64,000 nucleotides of DNA from JAKCDU01 sp035551615 (GTDB lineage Bacteria > Actinomycetota > Acidimicrobiia > Acidimicrobiales > Palsa-688): NCBI GenBank assembly GCA_035551615.1, contig DASZNC010000077.1, forward strand, positions 1 through 64,000, in the 5' to 3' direction. The notes under the pieces are model-generated. The model made no database searches and had not been told where the DNA came from. It saw only the letters and a program-made list of their open reading frames with translations. Made by a program: the position numbers and the translations under genes. The number at the start of each line of letters is the position of its first letter. The first letter of the stretch is position 1. Shown in pieces: positions 26,161 through 34,137 of this stretch.

Positions 26161-26207
26161 CATTGTGAGCGATAGAACGTCACTATGACGTTCTATTGAC
26201 CACAATG
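26161..26207. terminator. 47-bp nested inverted repeat between convergent genes
   Basis: Inner arms ATAGAACGTCA (26172-26182) and TGACGTTCTAT (26186-26196) pair perfectly across CTA, and outer arms CATTGTG (26161-26167) and CACAATG (26201-26207) pair around a 4-nt mismatched bulge. It fills the gap between two convergent genes and so may end transcription from both sides, but it lacks a T tract and is less GC-rich than the surroundings. Confidence 0.5.
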
Positions 26208-26210
26208 GGG

Positions 26211-26585
26211 CTACTCGGGTTCGGGCGGGCGGGCGGCCGGGCGCACCGGGCTGATGAACCGGGTTTCGGCCAGTTCGGCCAGAATGCGCAGCCCGACCAC
26301 GGCCATCACCATCCCGGCCAGGGACAGCACCAGGGACGCCGACAGACCGAGGGCCATCAGCAGCAGACCGGCGACGACGAGCGGGATCCCCCACCAGCCG
26401 GCACCGAGGACCGGCGCCCACCAACGCAGGGCCTCCCGGCGGGCACGAGCGAGTGTGGGTCGGGTGCGGGGGCCCGTACCTTTGAGCTTGGCTGCGAGGG
26501 TCGGATCGGCAGCGGCCGCGGCGGATTCCAGGTCGGCCAGAGCGGCCCGCTCGGCGGCATTCAGTCTCGCGTCTGGAGTGCTCAT
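26211..26585 (-). CDS. DUF3040 membrane protein
   Basis: A 124-residue protein with the actinobacterial DUF3040 pattern: a short N-terminal helix (LNAAERAALADLESAAAAADPTLAAKL) followed by two transmembrane segments (about residues 58-80 and 82-104). Family members are small membrane proteins of unknown role. Its TAG stop abuts the large inverted repeat at 26161-26207. It is transcribed divergently from ppgK. Confidence 0.82.
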   Translation of the reverse strand: MSTPDARLNAAERAALADLESAAAAADPTLAAKLKGTGPRTRPTLARARREALRWWAPVLGAGWWGIPLVVAGLLLMALGLSASLVLSLAGMVMAVVGLRILAELAETRFISPVRPAARPPEPE

Positions 26586-26644
26586 CCCTCCACCCCTGTC
26601 CAGCTGTCAGTCAACCCACAACTTCTATACCCATCGGCAGCCAC

Positions 26645-26670
26645 CCGTTCATTCCGAAGGGCCGTTCATT
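26645..26670. repeat. short direct repeat CCGTTCATT upstream of ppgK
   Basis: CCGTTCATT occurs at 26645-26653 and 26662-26670, 17 bp apart, in the divergent DUF3040/ppgK promoter region. Two near-helical-spaced copies could be a regulator site, but the unit is short. Confidence 0.25.
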
Positions 26671-26696
26671 TCGGGTGCAAGGAATAGTCTCGCGCG

Positions 26697-27647
26697 ATGG
26701 CCGCCAGCACAAGCCCCGCCCCCCAGTCGGACACCCTCGCCATCGATATAGGTGGAACCGGGTTGAAAGCGTCGGTACTCGACGCCAGCGGGCAGATGGA
26801 ACACGCCCGGGTCAGGACCGATACCCCATACCCCCTCTCACCTCAGAAGTTGGTGATCGAGCTTCAGGGCCTGATCAATCAGCTCCCCTCCTTTGACCGG
26901 GTCTCCGTCGGCTTCCCGGGCATGGTCCGGGCCGGGCAGATCGTGTCGGCCCCCCATTTCATCTCGCCCGACGGGCCGAGCGGATCCCCGGCCCCCAAAC
27001 TGGTGAAGGCGTGGCACCGCTTCGACCTGGCCGCCGCGCTGGAGGAGTGCACCGGCAAACCGACCAAGGTGGCCAACGACGCCGACCTCCAGGGAGCTGC
27101 GGTCATACAGGGCAAAGGTTTCGAACTGGTCGTGACCCTGGGCACCGGGGTAGGCACCGCCTTCTTCAACGAGGGCCAGCTGCTCCCCCACTTCGAGTTC
27201 GCCCATCATCCTCTGGCCAAGGGCAAGACCTACAACGAGGTGCTCGGCGATGCCGCCCGCAAGAAGGCGGGCAACAAGAAGTGGAAGAAACACGTGATTG
27301 AGATGATCGAGACCCTGCGCGCCCTCACCTTCTTCGACCACTGCTACATCGGCGGCGGCAACTCCGTCCGTCTGGCATCGGACCTGCCCGAAGGTGTGTC
27401 GGTGGTCGACAACGCGGCCGGCATCCTGGGCGGCATCAAGTTGTGGGACGTGACGCGGGGACACGGCAGCGAGGCGGCCTCGACGGGCGCCCCGACCCGG
27501 GCCGCCTCGACGGCCCGCCGCCCGACCCGTTCGGCGACCAGGACGATTACTCCCGGCGCAGCGACAACCCCCGCCCGTCGCCCAACTCGGTCAACGACCG
27601 CCGGTGCCGCTGCCTCGCCCCGTCGACGTCAGCCGCCTCAGTCCTGA
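26697..27647 (+). CDS. ppgK: polyphosphate glucokinase with Arg-rich C-terminal tail
   Basis: A ROK-family kinase that phosphorylates glucose using polyphosphate (and often ATP). The phosphate loop is DIGGTGLKAS, then VANDADLQG with the catalytic Asp, VTLGTGVGTAFF, and the PPGK-specific basic segment GNKKWKKHV. The normal fold ends near residue 254. A further 62 residues follow, with about 12 Arg, many Thr/Ser/Pro and a repeated ARRPTRS motif. The last 101 nt overlap the convergent pncB gene, an unusually long antisense overlap. An AAGGAA site lies 12 nt before the ATG. Confidence 0.92.
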   Translation: MAASTSPAPQSDTLAIDIGGTGLKASVLDASGQMEHARVRTDTPYPLSPQKLVIELQGLINQLPSFDRVSVGFPGMVRAGQIVSAPHFISPDGPSGSPAPKLVKAWHRFDLAAALEECTGKPTKVANDADLQGAAVIQGKGFELVVTLGTGVGTAFFNEGQLLPHFEFAHHPLAKGKTYNEVLGDAARKKAGNKKWKKHVIEMIETLRALTFFDHCYIGGGNSVRLASDLPEGVSVVDNAAGILGGIKLWDVTRGHGSEAASTGAPTRAASTARRPTRSATRTITPGAATTPARRPTRSTTAGAAASPRRRQPPQS

Positions 27648-28779
27648 TCCCACGGCCGACGACGCGGGAGACAAGCGGGCGCCCGTCGGCCGGGCGCAGG
27701 TCGGGGTCGTGAGAGACCAGCTCGACGCCCTCCCGGCCCAGCCGCCAGGCCCATTTCCGGCCGCCCACCGTCTCCTTGCCGGGTGACCGCTTCTGCACCG
27801 GTCGGCCCTCGACCTCCACCAGCTTGTAGACGAACCCGCAGGTCGGGTGGCCGCTTCCCAGCACGACGCTGGTTCCGGCGCCGTATACATCCACCGGGGT
27901 CGAGGCCAGGCGGGCGATGGACGACTCGTCGAGATCCCCGGTGACCACCACCTTGGTGCCGGTCGCCCCGAGCGCATCGAGGAGGGCCCGGGCCCGCACC
28001 GCCTCGGCGCCCAGGTCCCCGGAATCGATCCGGACGGCCGCCAGGTCGGGGCCGGCCGAGGCGACCGCCCGCCGGATGGCGGTCGGGGTGTCGAACGTGT
28101 CGACCAGGATGGTCGTCGCCGGGCCCAGGGTGTCCAACTGGGCGGTGAACGCCTGCTGCTCCTCCTCGAACAGGAGCATGAACGCATGGGCCGCAGTGCC
28201 GGCTGTGGGGATCCCGTACCGCCGGCCCGCCTCCAGGTTCGAAGTACTGGCCAACCCCCCGATGTAGGCGGCCCGGGCGGCGGCCACCGCCGCCTCGGGG
28301 TCGGTCCGCCGGCCGCCCATCTCGATGACCGGACGATTGCCGGCGGCCGCCACGATGAGCGACGCTGCGGCCGCCACCGCCGAGTCGTGGTTCAGGATGG
28401 ACAGGACCATGGTCTCGAGCAGCACCGCCTCGGCGAACGTCCCGCACACGCTGAGCACCGGCGAGCCTCCGGTGTACAGCTCGCCTTCGGCGTAGCCGTG
28501 TACGTCGCCGGAGAACCGGTATTCCCGCAACCACGACAGCGTACGGTCGGACAGGAAGCCCCGGCCGGCCAACCACTCGAGTTGGTCCGGCTCGAACCGG
28601 AACCGCTCGAGCTCGTCGAGCACCCGAGCCAATCCGGCGAACACCCCGTACCGCCGGCCGGGCGGCAGGGACCGGGTGAACACCTCGAACACGACCTGCC
28701 GGTCGGCCACCCCGGCGGCCAGGGCGGCATCCAGCATGGTCAGCTCGTAGTGGTCGGTATGCAACGCCGACGAGGTCAC
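27547..28779 (-). CDS. pncB: nicotinate phosphoribosyltransferase
   Basis: A 410-residue NAD-salvage enzyme: TDHYELTML at the N-terminus, VVFEVFTRSLPPGRRYGVFAG, the phosphoribosyl-binding AVRIDSGDLGAEA, and VYGAGTSV near the C-terminus. The GTG at 28779 overlaps the gatD stop (GTGA), so it is translationally coupled to the cell-wall gene pair, although the pathways differ. The 3' end overlaps ppgK by 101 nt on the opposite strand. Length is normal for the short bacterial form. Confidence 0.94.
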   Translation of the reverse strand: MTSSALHTDHYELTMLDAALAAGVADRQVVFEVFTRSLPPGRRYGVFAGLARVLDELERFRFEPDQLEWLAGRGFLSDRTLSWLREYRFSGDVHGYAEGELYTGGSPVLSVCGTFAEAVLLETMVLSILNHDSAVAAAASLIVAAAGNRPVIEMGGRRTDPEAAVAAARAAYIGGLASTSNLEAGRRYGIPTAGTAAHAFMLLFEEEQQAFTAQLDTLGPATTILVDTFDTPTAIRRAVASAGPDLAAVRIDSGDLGAEAVRARALLDALGATGTKVVVTGDLDESSIARLASTPVDVYGAGTSVVLGSGHPTCGFVYKLVEVEGRPVQKRSPGKETVGGRKWAWRLGREGVELVSHDPDLRPADGRPLVSRVVGRGIRTEAADVDGARQRHRRSLTELGDGRGLSLRRE

Positions 28780-29525
28780 CGGCGCCCGGCCCACCGCGAC
28801 CGTCGGCTGCTCGCGGCGACGGCGCCGAAGCGCTCTTTGCGCAACGATTCCGCCTCGCTGTCGTCGAGCGGCTCGAGGTCCCCGACCGCCCACCCGAGTA
28901 GAAGATCGGCCAGCGCCGGGTTGCGGGCCAGCACCGGACCGTGCAGGTAGGTGCCGAGGACCCGACCCCGGTAGACCCCGTCATGTCCCGACTCCCCGCC
29001 GTTGCCGGAACCGACCCGGACCCGGCCGAACGGGAGCGAGCCGGGCTCGACCGTCGTCACCCCGGCGTGGTTCTCGTACCCGGTCAATGGCGGTAGGCCG
29101 AGATCCGGATCGGCGTCGACCACGATCTCACCGACCATGCGCCGGCCGGTGCCCGGGACGGTGGAGCAGTCGACCAGGCCCAGCCCGTCGGTCTTCTGGC
29201 CGTCGGGCCCGATGAAGGTGCGGCCCAGGATCTGCAGGCCGGCACAGACGGCCAGGACCACCGCTCCTCCGGCCACCGCCGAACGCAACGGTCCGCCGGC
29301 GGACCCGGCGCCCAGCTGGCGGGCCGCCTGGGCCTGCGGCCGATCCTCGCCGCCTCCGACCACGTAGAGCTGGCAGTCGTCGGGCACGGTCTCGCCCGAC
29401 CGGATGGTGACCATCTCGGCGTCGATCCCCCGCCACCGCAGCCGTTGGGTCAGGATCACAGCGTTGCCGGAATCGCCGTAGGTGCCCAGCAGATCCGGAA
29501 ACAGGAGGGCCACCCTGACAGTCAT
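28776..29525 (-). CDS. gatD: lipid II isoglutaminyl synthase, glutaminase subunit GatD
   Basis: A 249-residue class I glutamine amidotransferase of the CobB/CobQ type. The nucleophile Cys lies in AVCAGLQILG, the catalytic His in GTYLHGPVL, and the N-terminal GTYGDSGNAVIL is typical of GatD. It supplies ammonia to MurT for amidation of the D-Glu in the peptidoglycan stem peptide. ATG 29525 overlaps the murT stop by 4 nt (ATGA). The last 30 residues are Arg/Ser-rich and not conserved. Confidence 0.94.
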   Translation of the reverse strand: MTVRVALLFPDLLGTYGDSGNAVILTQRLRWRGIDAEMVTIRSGETVPDDCQLYVVGGGEDRPQAQAARQLGAGSAGGPLRSAVAGGAVVLAVCAGLQILGRTFIGPDGQKTDGLGLVDCSTVPGTGRRMVGEIVVDADPDLGLPPLTGYENHAGVTTVEPGSLPFGRVRVGSGNGGESGHDGVYRGRVLGTYLHGPVLARNPALADLLLGWAVGDLEPLDDSEAESLRKERFGAVAASSRRSRWAGRR

Positions 29526-30796
29526 GTGAGCGCCGACCGCATCTGCTGGAACGAGGTGTAGTTGGCCACGACGTCGACGTCCGGTTGCCCGGCCGCCGAC
29601 AACGACCGGAGCAGGTCGGGTTGGTGCACGTGCTCGACCTCGGCGTAGCGCAGGCGGACGGCCAGGTCGCGGCTGCGTTCACCCGTGGCGACGACCAGCC
29701 GACCCCGCAGCCGTTCGAACGGGACATCCCACAACCAGGACGGATCCCGGCCGTCGGCGATCCGGGCGTTGATGGCCACCACCACCGGAAGGGGGGCCGG
29801 GCGCAGGAAATCGAACACCTCGAGCCAGCCGGCCGGATTCTTGGCCAGCAGGAGGCGGGCCCGCACCCCTCTGGTCTCGACCACGGCGTAGCGGCCGACC
29901 ACCTCGGTCAGCCGGCCCAGGGCCACCGCCGCCGCCGCCCGGTCGGCACCCAGCACACCGGCCGTCACCAGTGCCATGGCTGCGTTGGCCCGGTTGGCCC
30001 GGCCCGGTAGCTGGAGGTCCACGTCGGTCCGCGACCCGTCGCCCCAGACGACCGAACGGCCGTCGATGTGCACATCGATGGGGGGCCGCTTCAGGTCACA
30101 GTCGCGACACGCCCAACCGGTGGAGGCTGCCGCCGAGAAGTCGATGCGACCACCGCAGCTCGGACACCCACCGGCGTCATCGATCCACGGCTGACCGGCC
30201 GCCACCCACCGCACTGACGGGGCCAGGGCGGCGCCCCACACGACGAGGGGATCGTCGGCGTTGGCCACGACCGTGACCCCGCCCCGATCGGCCAGGGTGG
30301 TGCGCCAGGACGTGGCCAGCGTGCGCACCTCGTTGTTCCGGTCGAGCTGATCGCGGCTCAGGTTGAGGAGGGCGACCGCCCTCGGGTCAGTGGCTGCCAC
30401 CACCCGGCTGAGCCAGGCCTCGTCCACTTCCAGCGCAGCCGGCCGGCCCGCCTCGCCCTGGGCCAGGGCGGAGGCCACGCCGGGCGGCAGGTTGGCCCCG
30501 AGCAGGTTGGTTACGACCGACCCTTCGCCGCCCAGGGCGGCGGCCAGCAGGCTGGTCGTCGTCGTCTTCCCGTTGGTTCCCGATACCAGGGCGATCGGGC
30601 GGCCCGCGGCCAGGCGGGCGAGCGCGTTCGGGTCCACCGCCAGGATGGCCCGACCGCCGATCACCGACCCGCCACCACGGCCGAGCCGGCGCGAGATACC
30701 GGAGGCCGCCGCCCCGATGCCGGCCGCCAAGCGGGTGCGGGCCGGCAGGCCGGGACGTCCGGAATCCGCTCGGGGGGAGTTCTGAGTCGGGACCAC
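29522..30796 (-). CDS. murT: lipid II isoglutaminyl synthase, Mur-ligase subunit MurT
   Basis: A 424-residue Mur-ligase homologue that activates the stem D-Glu carboxylate with ATP. P-loop SGTNGKTTTT, LNLSRDQLDRNNEV as the Mur central-domain motif, a four-Cys zinc ribbon (CPSCGG ... CRDC) characteristic of MurT, and a C-terminal domain ending in NYTSFQQMRSAL. It pairs with gatD directly downstream. The Ala/Arg-rich N-terminus before SVIGGRAIL suggests the real start could be slightly later than the GTG at 30796. Confidence 0.94.
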   Translation of the reverse strand: MVPTQNSPRADSGRPGLPARTRLAAGIGAAASGISRRLGRGGGSVIGGRAILAVDPNALARLAAGRPIALVSGTNGKTTTTSLLAAALGGEGSVVTNLLGANLPPGVASALAQGEAGRPAALEVDEAWLSRVVAATDPRAVALLNLSRDQLDRNNEVRTLATSWRTTLADRGGVTVVANADDPLVVWGAALAPSVRWVAAGQPWIDDAGGCPSCGGRIDFSAAASTGWACRDCDLKRPPIDVHIDGRSVVWGDGSRTDVDLQLPGRANRANAAMALVTAGVLGADRAAAAVALGRLTEVVGRYAVVETRGVRARLLLAKNPAGWLEVFDFLRPAPLPVVVAINARIADGRDPSWLWDVPFERLRGRLVVATGERSRDLAVRLRYAEVEHVHQPDLLRSLSAAGQPDVDVVANYTSFQQMRSALT

Positions 30797-30838
30797 GGTC
30801 TAGAGGAGGCTAGTGGGACCCGGCTACGTTTAGGCCCG

Positions 30839-31372
30839 ATGGCCAAATCCCGTACCGACCGACCGCCGACCGACCTCGCCGCCCTGCTCCTTCGCCTCAC
30901 CATTGGCCCGATGCTGTTCGTGCACGGGTACAACAAGGTGTTCGGCAAGGGCGGCCTCAAGGGCACGACCGGGTGGTTCGACTCGCTCGGGCTCAAACCG
31001 GCCTTCGTCCACGCCCGCGTGGCGGCCGCCACCGAGATGGGTGCCGGCACATTGATGACCGTCGGCGCAGCCAGCCCGATTCCGGCCGCCGCCGCCATCG
31101 GCCTGATGGCCACCGCCGCCCGGACCGACCACCGGGGCAAGGGCTTCTTCGTCTTCAAGGGCGGGTGGGAGTACACCGGCGTGGTCGCCGCCGTGGCTGC
31201 GGTGATCGCCGCCCTCGGCCCGGGCAAGTTCTCGGTCGACGCCGTCCGGGGCCGGTCCCGCTCCGGTCTGCGTTGGGGCCTGCTCGCCGCCGTCTTCGGG
31301 ATGGCGTCGTCGGCCGGTCTCCTGGCCGCCAGTTACCGACCCGAGCCGAAGCCCGACGACCAGGCGGACTGA
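30839..31372 (+). CDS. DoxX-family membrane protein
   Basis: A 177-residue protein with four predicted transmembrane segments. The N-terminal LLLRLTIGPMLFVHGYNKVFG is the DoxX signature, and GKGFFVFKGGWEYTGVVAAVA is the third segment typical of this family. Members often sit in oxidative-stress or thiol pathways, but no partner enzyme is obvious here. It lies 6 nt before the LigD-like gene on the same strand and divergent from murT. Confidence 0.85.
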   Translation: MAKSRTDRPPTDLAALLLRLTIGPMLFVHGYNKVFGKGGLKGTTGWFDSLGLKPAFVHARVAAATEMGAGTLMTVGAASPIPAAAAIGLMATAARTDHRGKGFFVFKGGWEYTGVVAAVAAVIAALGPGKFSVDAVRGRSRSGLRWGLLAAVFGMASSAGLLAASYRPEPKPDDQAD

Positions 31373-31378
31373 CCTCCG

Positions 31379-32407
31379 GTGGCGGCGGCAACCGAGCGGG
31401 TTCAAGTCGAGGCGGCCGGCCGCACCGTGGACATCACCAGCCCCGACAAGATCCTGTTCCCCGAACACGGGCAGACCAAGATGGACCTGGTCCGGTTCTA
31501 CCTGGCCGTTGACGAGCCTCTGATGCGGGCCATGGGCGGCCGCCCGGTGCTGATGCAGCGGTTCCCGCACGGCGCGACCGGTTCCTCCTTTTTCCAGAAG
31601 CGGGTACCCGACAGCCGACCTGAGTGGCTCGAGACCACCATCGTCTCCACCCCCAACGGCACCGACTCGAGGGCACTCGTCGCGGCCGACATCGCCCATG
31701 TGCTGTGGGCCGTCAACCTGGCCTGCCTCGGCTTCCACGTGTGGCCCTACCGGGCGGCCGACCCCGAGCACGCCGATGAGCTGCGCATCGACCTCGACCC
31801 GTCACCGGGCGTCACCTTCGAGATGGTGCGCGAGGCCGCTCATGAGACCGACGTACTGCTCCGGTCGGTGGGGATGGTCGGATGGCCGAAGACGACCGGC
31901 AACCGGGGCATCCACATCTATGTCCGGTTGGAACCCGAGTGGTCGGCGATCGACGTGCGGGCGGCCGCCGTCGCCGTGGGCCGGGAACTGGAGAGGCGGC
32001 GGACGGATCTGATCACCGCCGCCTGGTGGAAAGAGGAACGAGGGTCGCGGGTATTCGTCGACTTCAACCAGAACGCACCCCACAAGACGGTCTTCGGCGC
32101 CTGGTCGGTGCGGGCCCGGGCCGGCGCCCAGGTGTCGACGCCGTTCGGCTGGGACGAGTTGGATCGCATCCACCCCGACGAACTGACCATGGCCACAGTG
32201 CCGGTCAGGGTGGCGGAGGGGGGCGACCCGTGGGCCGAGTGTGTCCCTCAGTCGCTGGAGCCGCTGCTGGAGATGTCCCGGGCTGATTTAGCATCGGGTC
32301 TGGTCGATGCGCCGTGGCCGCCGGTGTACCCGAAAATGCCGGGCGAACCGCCCCGGGTGGCCCCGAGCCGGGCCCGCAAGCCGACCGCCGAGCCTCCCGG
32401 GTCCTGA
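31379..32407 (+). CDS. LigD polymerase-domain (PrimPol-like) protein
   Basis: A 342-residue stand-alone archaeo-eukaryotic primase-type polymerase like the PolDom of LigD. DLDPSPGVTFEMV carries the metal-binding Asp pair, GNRGIHIYVRL is the nucleotide-binding His segment, and RVFVDFNQNAPHKT the third catalytic Asp. No ligase or nuclease domain is fused and no ku gene is in the window. It may fill gaps or prime in a Ku-dependent or other repair path. GTG start at 31379, 6 nt after doxX. The tail is Pro/Arg-rich. Confidence 0.88.
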   Translation: MAAATERVQVEAAGRTVDITSPDKILFPEHGQTKMDLVRFYLAVDEPLMRAMGGRPVLMQRFPHGATGSSFFQKRVPDSRPEWLETTIVSTPNGTDSRALVAADIAHVLWAVNLACLGFHVWPYRAADPEHADELRIDLDPSPGVTFEMVREAAHETDVLLRSVGMVGWPKTTGNRGIHIYVRLEPEWSAIDVRAAAVAVGRELERRRTDLITAAWWKEERGSRVFVDFNQNAPHKTVFGAWSVRARAGAQVSTPFGWDELDRIHPDELTMATVPVRVAEGGDPWAECVPQSLEPLLEMSRADLASGLVDAPWPPVYPKMPGEPPRVAPSRARKPTAEPPGS

Positions 32408-32427
32408 GCCGGGGGCGGCCATCCCCC

Positions 32428-34137
32428 TCAGCCACCGGCCCGTTTCCTGAGCCGGCGGTCGCGATACCAGGGCCGGAGCCGGACCCGGGCCGGCGGCAGG
32501 TGCCCGTATACGAGCACCCCCTCACCGGGCCCGATCCGGCGCAGCTCATCGGTGGGCGCCAGGCGGCGCAGGACCGTGGTCGTGGACCGGCTGCGACCAC
32601 CTGCGCTCAGATCATGCGTCATCGAGGCCTCCTCGACGGCGTGCTCACCGGCCAAGCCGGAGATCAGGTCGAGCGTCGAGAGGTCGGACACGCCCGACAG
32701 CAGGAGCTTGGCCCGGTGATTGTTGGCGATCGTGCGCGACCGCTCGGGTCCGTAACGGTTGCCCAGCTGGGCCAGGTCCTGGCACACGGTGACCAGCTGG
32801 ATACCCAGGCCGGCGCCGGTCGAGGCCAGGGTGTCCAGGTCGCGGATGGGGGCGATGTTGGCCGCTTCGTCGAGTACCAGCAGCAGCGGCGGGTCCAGTG
32901 CGGCTCGGGTCTCGGCGGCGACCCGGACGGCCTCGGCGACGATGGCCGACACCAACGTGGCGTACAGCCCCTGGACCCGGCTCTGCTCGTGCGCCGGCCC
33001 GCACAGGTAGAGCGTCCCCTGTCCGGTGATCAACCGGTGGAGATCGATGTCACTGGCCATCGTCGACGCGGCGACGACCGGATCCTCGAACGGCGCCAAC
33101 ACGGTTTCCAAGGTGGTCGTCACGGAACTCCTGATCCGGTCGTCCCGGGCCGCCGATGCGGCGAGCGCCATGGCTGCGTCGTCGTCGCCGGACGCCCGGA
33201 GGAGAAGGCCGGGCTCGTCGAAGTTGTCGGAGTTGGTCCACCGGACGACGTCGGCGATGGCCATGCCGGCCCGCTGCGCGGCCAATAGAAGCGGGGCCAA
33301 CTGTTTGGCTGCGGTCGTGTACCAGAAGGCGGCGTCGGCCATTCCGGTACGCCCGGGGGTGGATTCGACCAGCCACGACGCCACCTGCTGGGCCCTGGAC
33401 CAGGTATCGCTGGCCTCGACCGGCGACCAGCGGGCCGTTGGTGCATCGCTCAGCCCGGTGGCCCCCGTCGGGTCGAACACCGCGCACGGCCCCAGCCGGG
33501 CCCGGTAGGGCCACGTGTGGGCGGCCAGGTCATCCTTGACCGAGGTGGCCACGATGGGGCCCTTCCATTCGAGGATGGCCGGGATGGCCAAACCGGATGT
33601 CTTGCCGGACTGCGTGGGGCCTATGACCAGGACGGAATGGCGTGATTCCGTGGCCAGCAGGTGGCTGGAGCCGGCCCGCCGGCCGGTGACCCGGCCGAGG
33701 ATTAGCCGCCCCTTGGCGCCCGGTCGCCGCACTCTCAGGTCCCGCAGGTCGGGGCTTCTGGCCCAATGGTTGGCCGACCGGCGGCGTGGCGCGACCAGCC
33801 GCGACAGGATCGCCGCCGCACCGGCCAGGGCCATGGCCCACAGATAGAAGCGCGTCCCTGAACCGTGTGCGGCGCTGACCGGCCACCCGGCCATGGGCTC
33901 TCCGGGATGGCGCCGGGCCGCCATCAGTGCGGCACCCAGCCCGCTCGCCGGCAGGCGCGACCAACGCCCCGTCGCCGACCATGCTGTCAGCAGCGATGTC
34001 AGCCAGAACCAGGCGAGCACCAAAGCGACGGCGCCTGCGAGCAGGAGCCCGATCGCCTGACCGTCGGAGTGGTTGGCGGCGGACGGGCCGGGCGCGTACC
34101 TGCGGGGCGCGGCGCCTCGTTGGAATTGGGGCCTCAT
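32428..34137 (-). CDS. type IV coupling protein (TraG/VirD4-like ATPase)
   Basis: A 569-residue protein with two N-terminal transmembrane segments (about residues 25-45 and 80-98), Walker A GPTQSGKTSG and Walker B LLLVLDEAANIAP, followed by QLVTVCQDLAQLGNRYG, typical of TraG/VirD4. It would link the relaxase-DNA complex to the channel. The ATG at 34137 overlaps the stop of the VirB4-like gene (ATGA), so the long open frame upstream of it is not coding. This is the last gene of the minus-strand transfer operon. Confidence 0.9.
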   Translation of the reverse strand: MRPQFQRGAAPRRYAPGPSAANHSDGQAIGLLLAGAVALVLAWFWLTSLLTAWSATGRWSRLPASGLGAALMAARRHPGEPMAGWPVSAAHGSGTRFYLWAMALAGAAAILSRLVAPRRRSANHWARSPDLRDLRVRRPGAKGRLILGRVTGRRAGSSHLLATESRHSVLVIGPTQSGKTSGLAIPAILEWKGPIVATSVKDDLAAHTWPYRARLGPCAVFDPTGATGLSDAPTARWSPVEASDTWSRAQQVASWLVESTPGRTGMADAAFWYTTAAKQLAPLLLAAQRAGMAIADVVRWTNSDNFDEPGLLLRASGDDDAAMALAASAARDDRIRSSVTTTLETVLAPFEDPVVAASTMASDIDLHRLITGQGTLYLCGPAHEQSRVQGLYATLVSAIVAEAVRVAAETRAALDPPLLLVLDEAANIAPIRDLDTLASTGAGLGIQLVTVCQDLAQLGNRYGPERSRTIANNHRAKLLLSGVSDLSTLDLISGLAGEHAVEEASMTHDLSAGGRSRSTTTVLRRLAPTDELRRIGPGEGVLVYGHLPPARVRLRPWYRDRRLRKRAGG

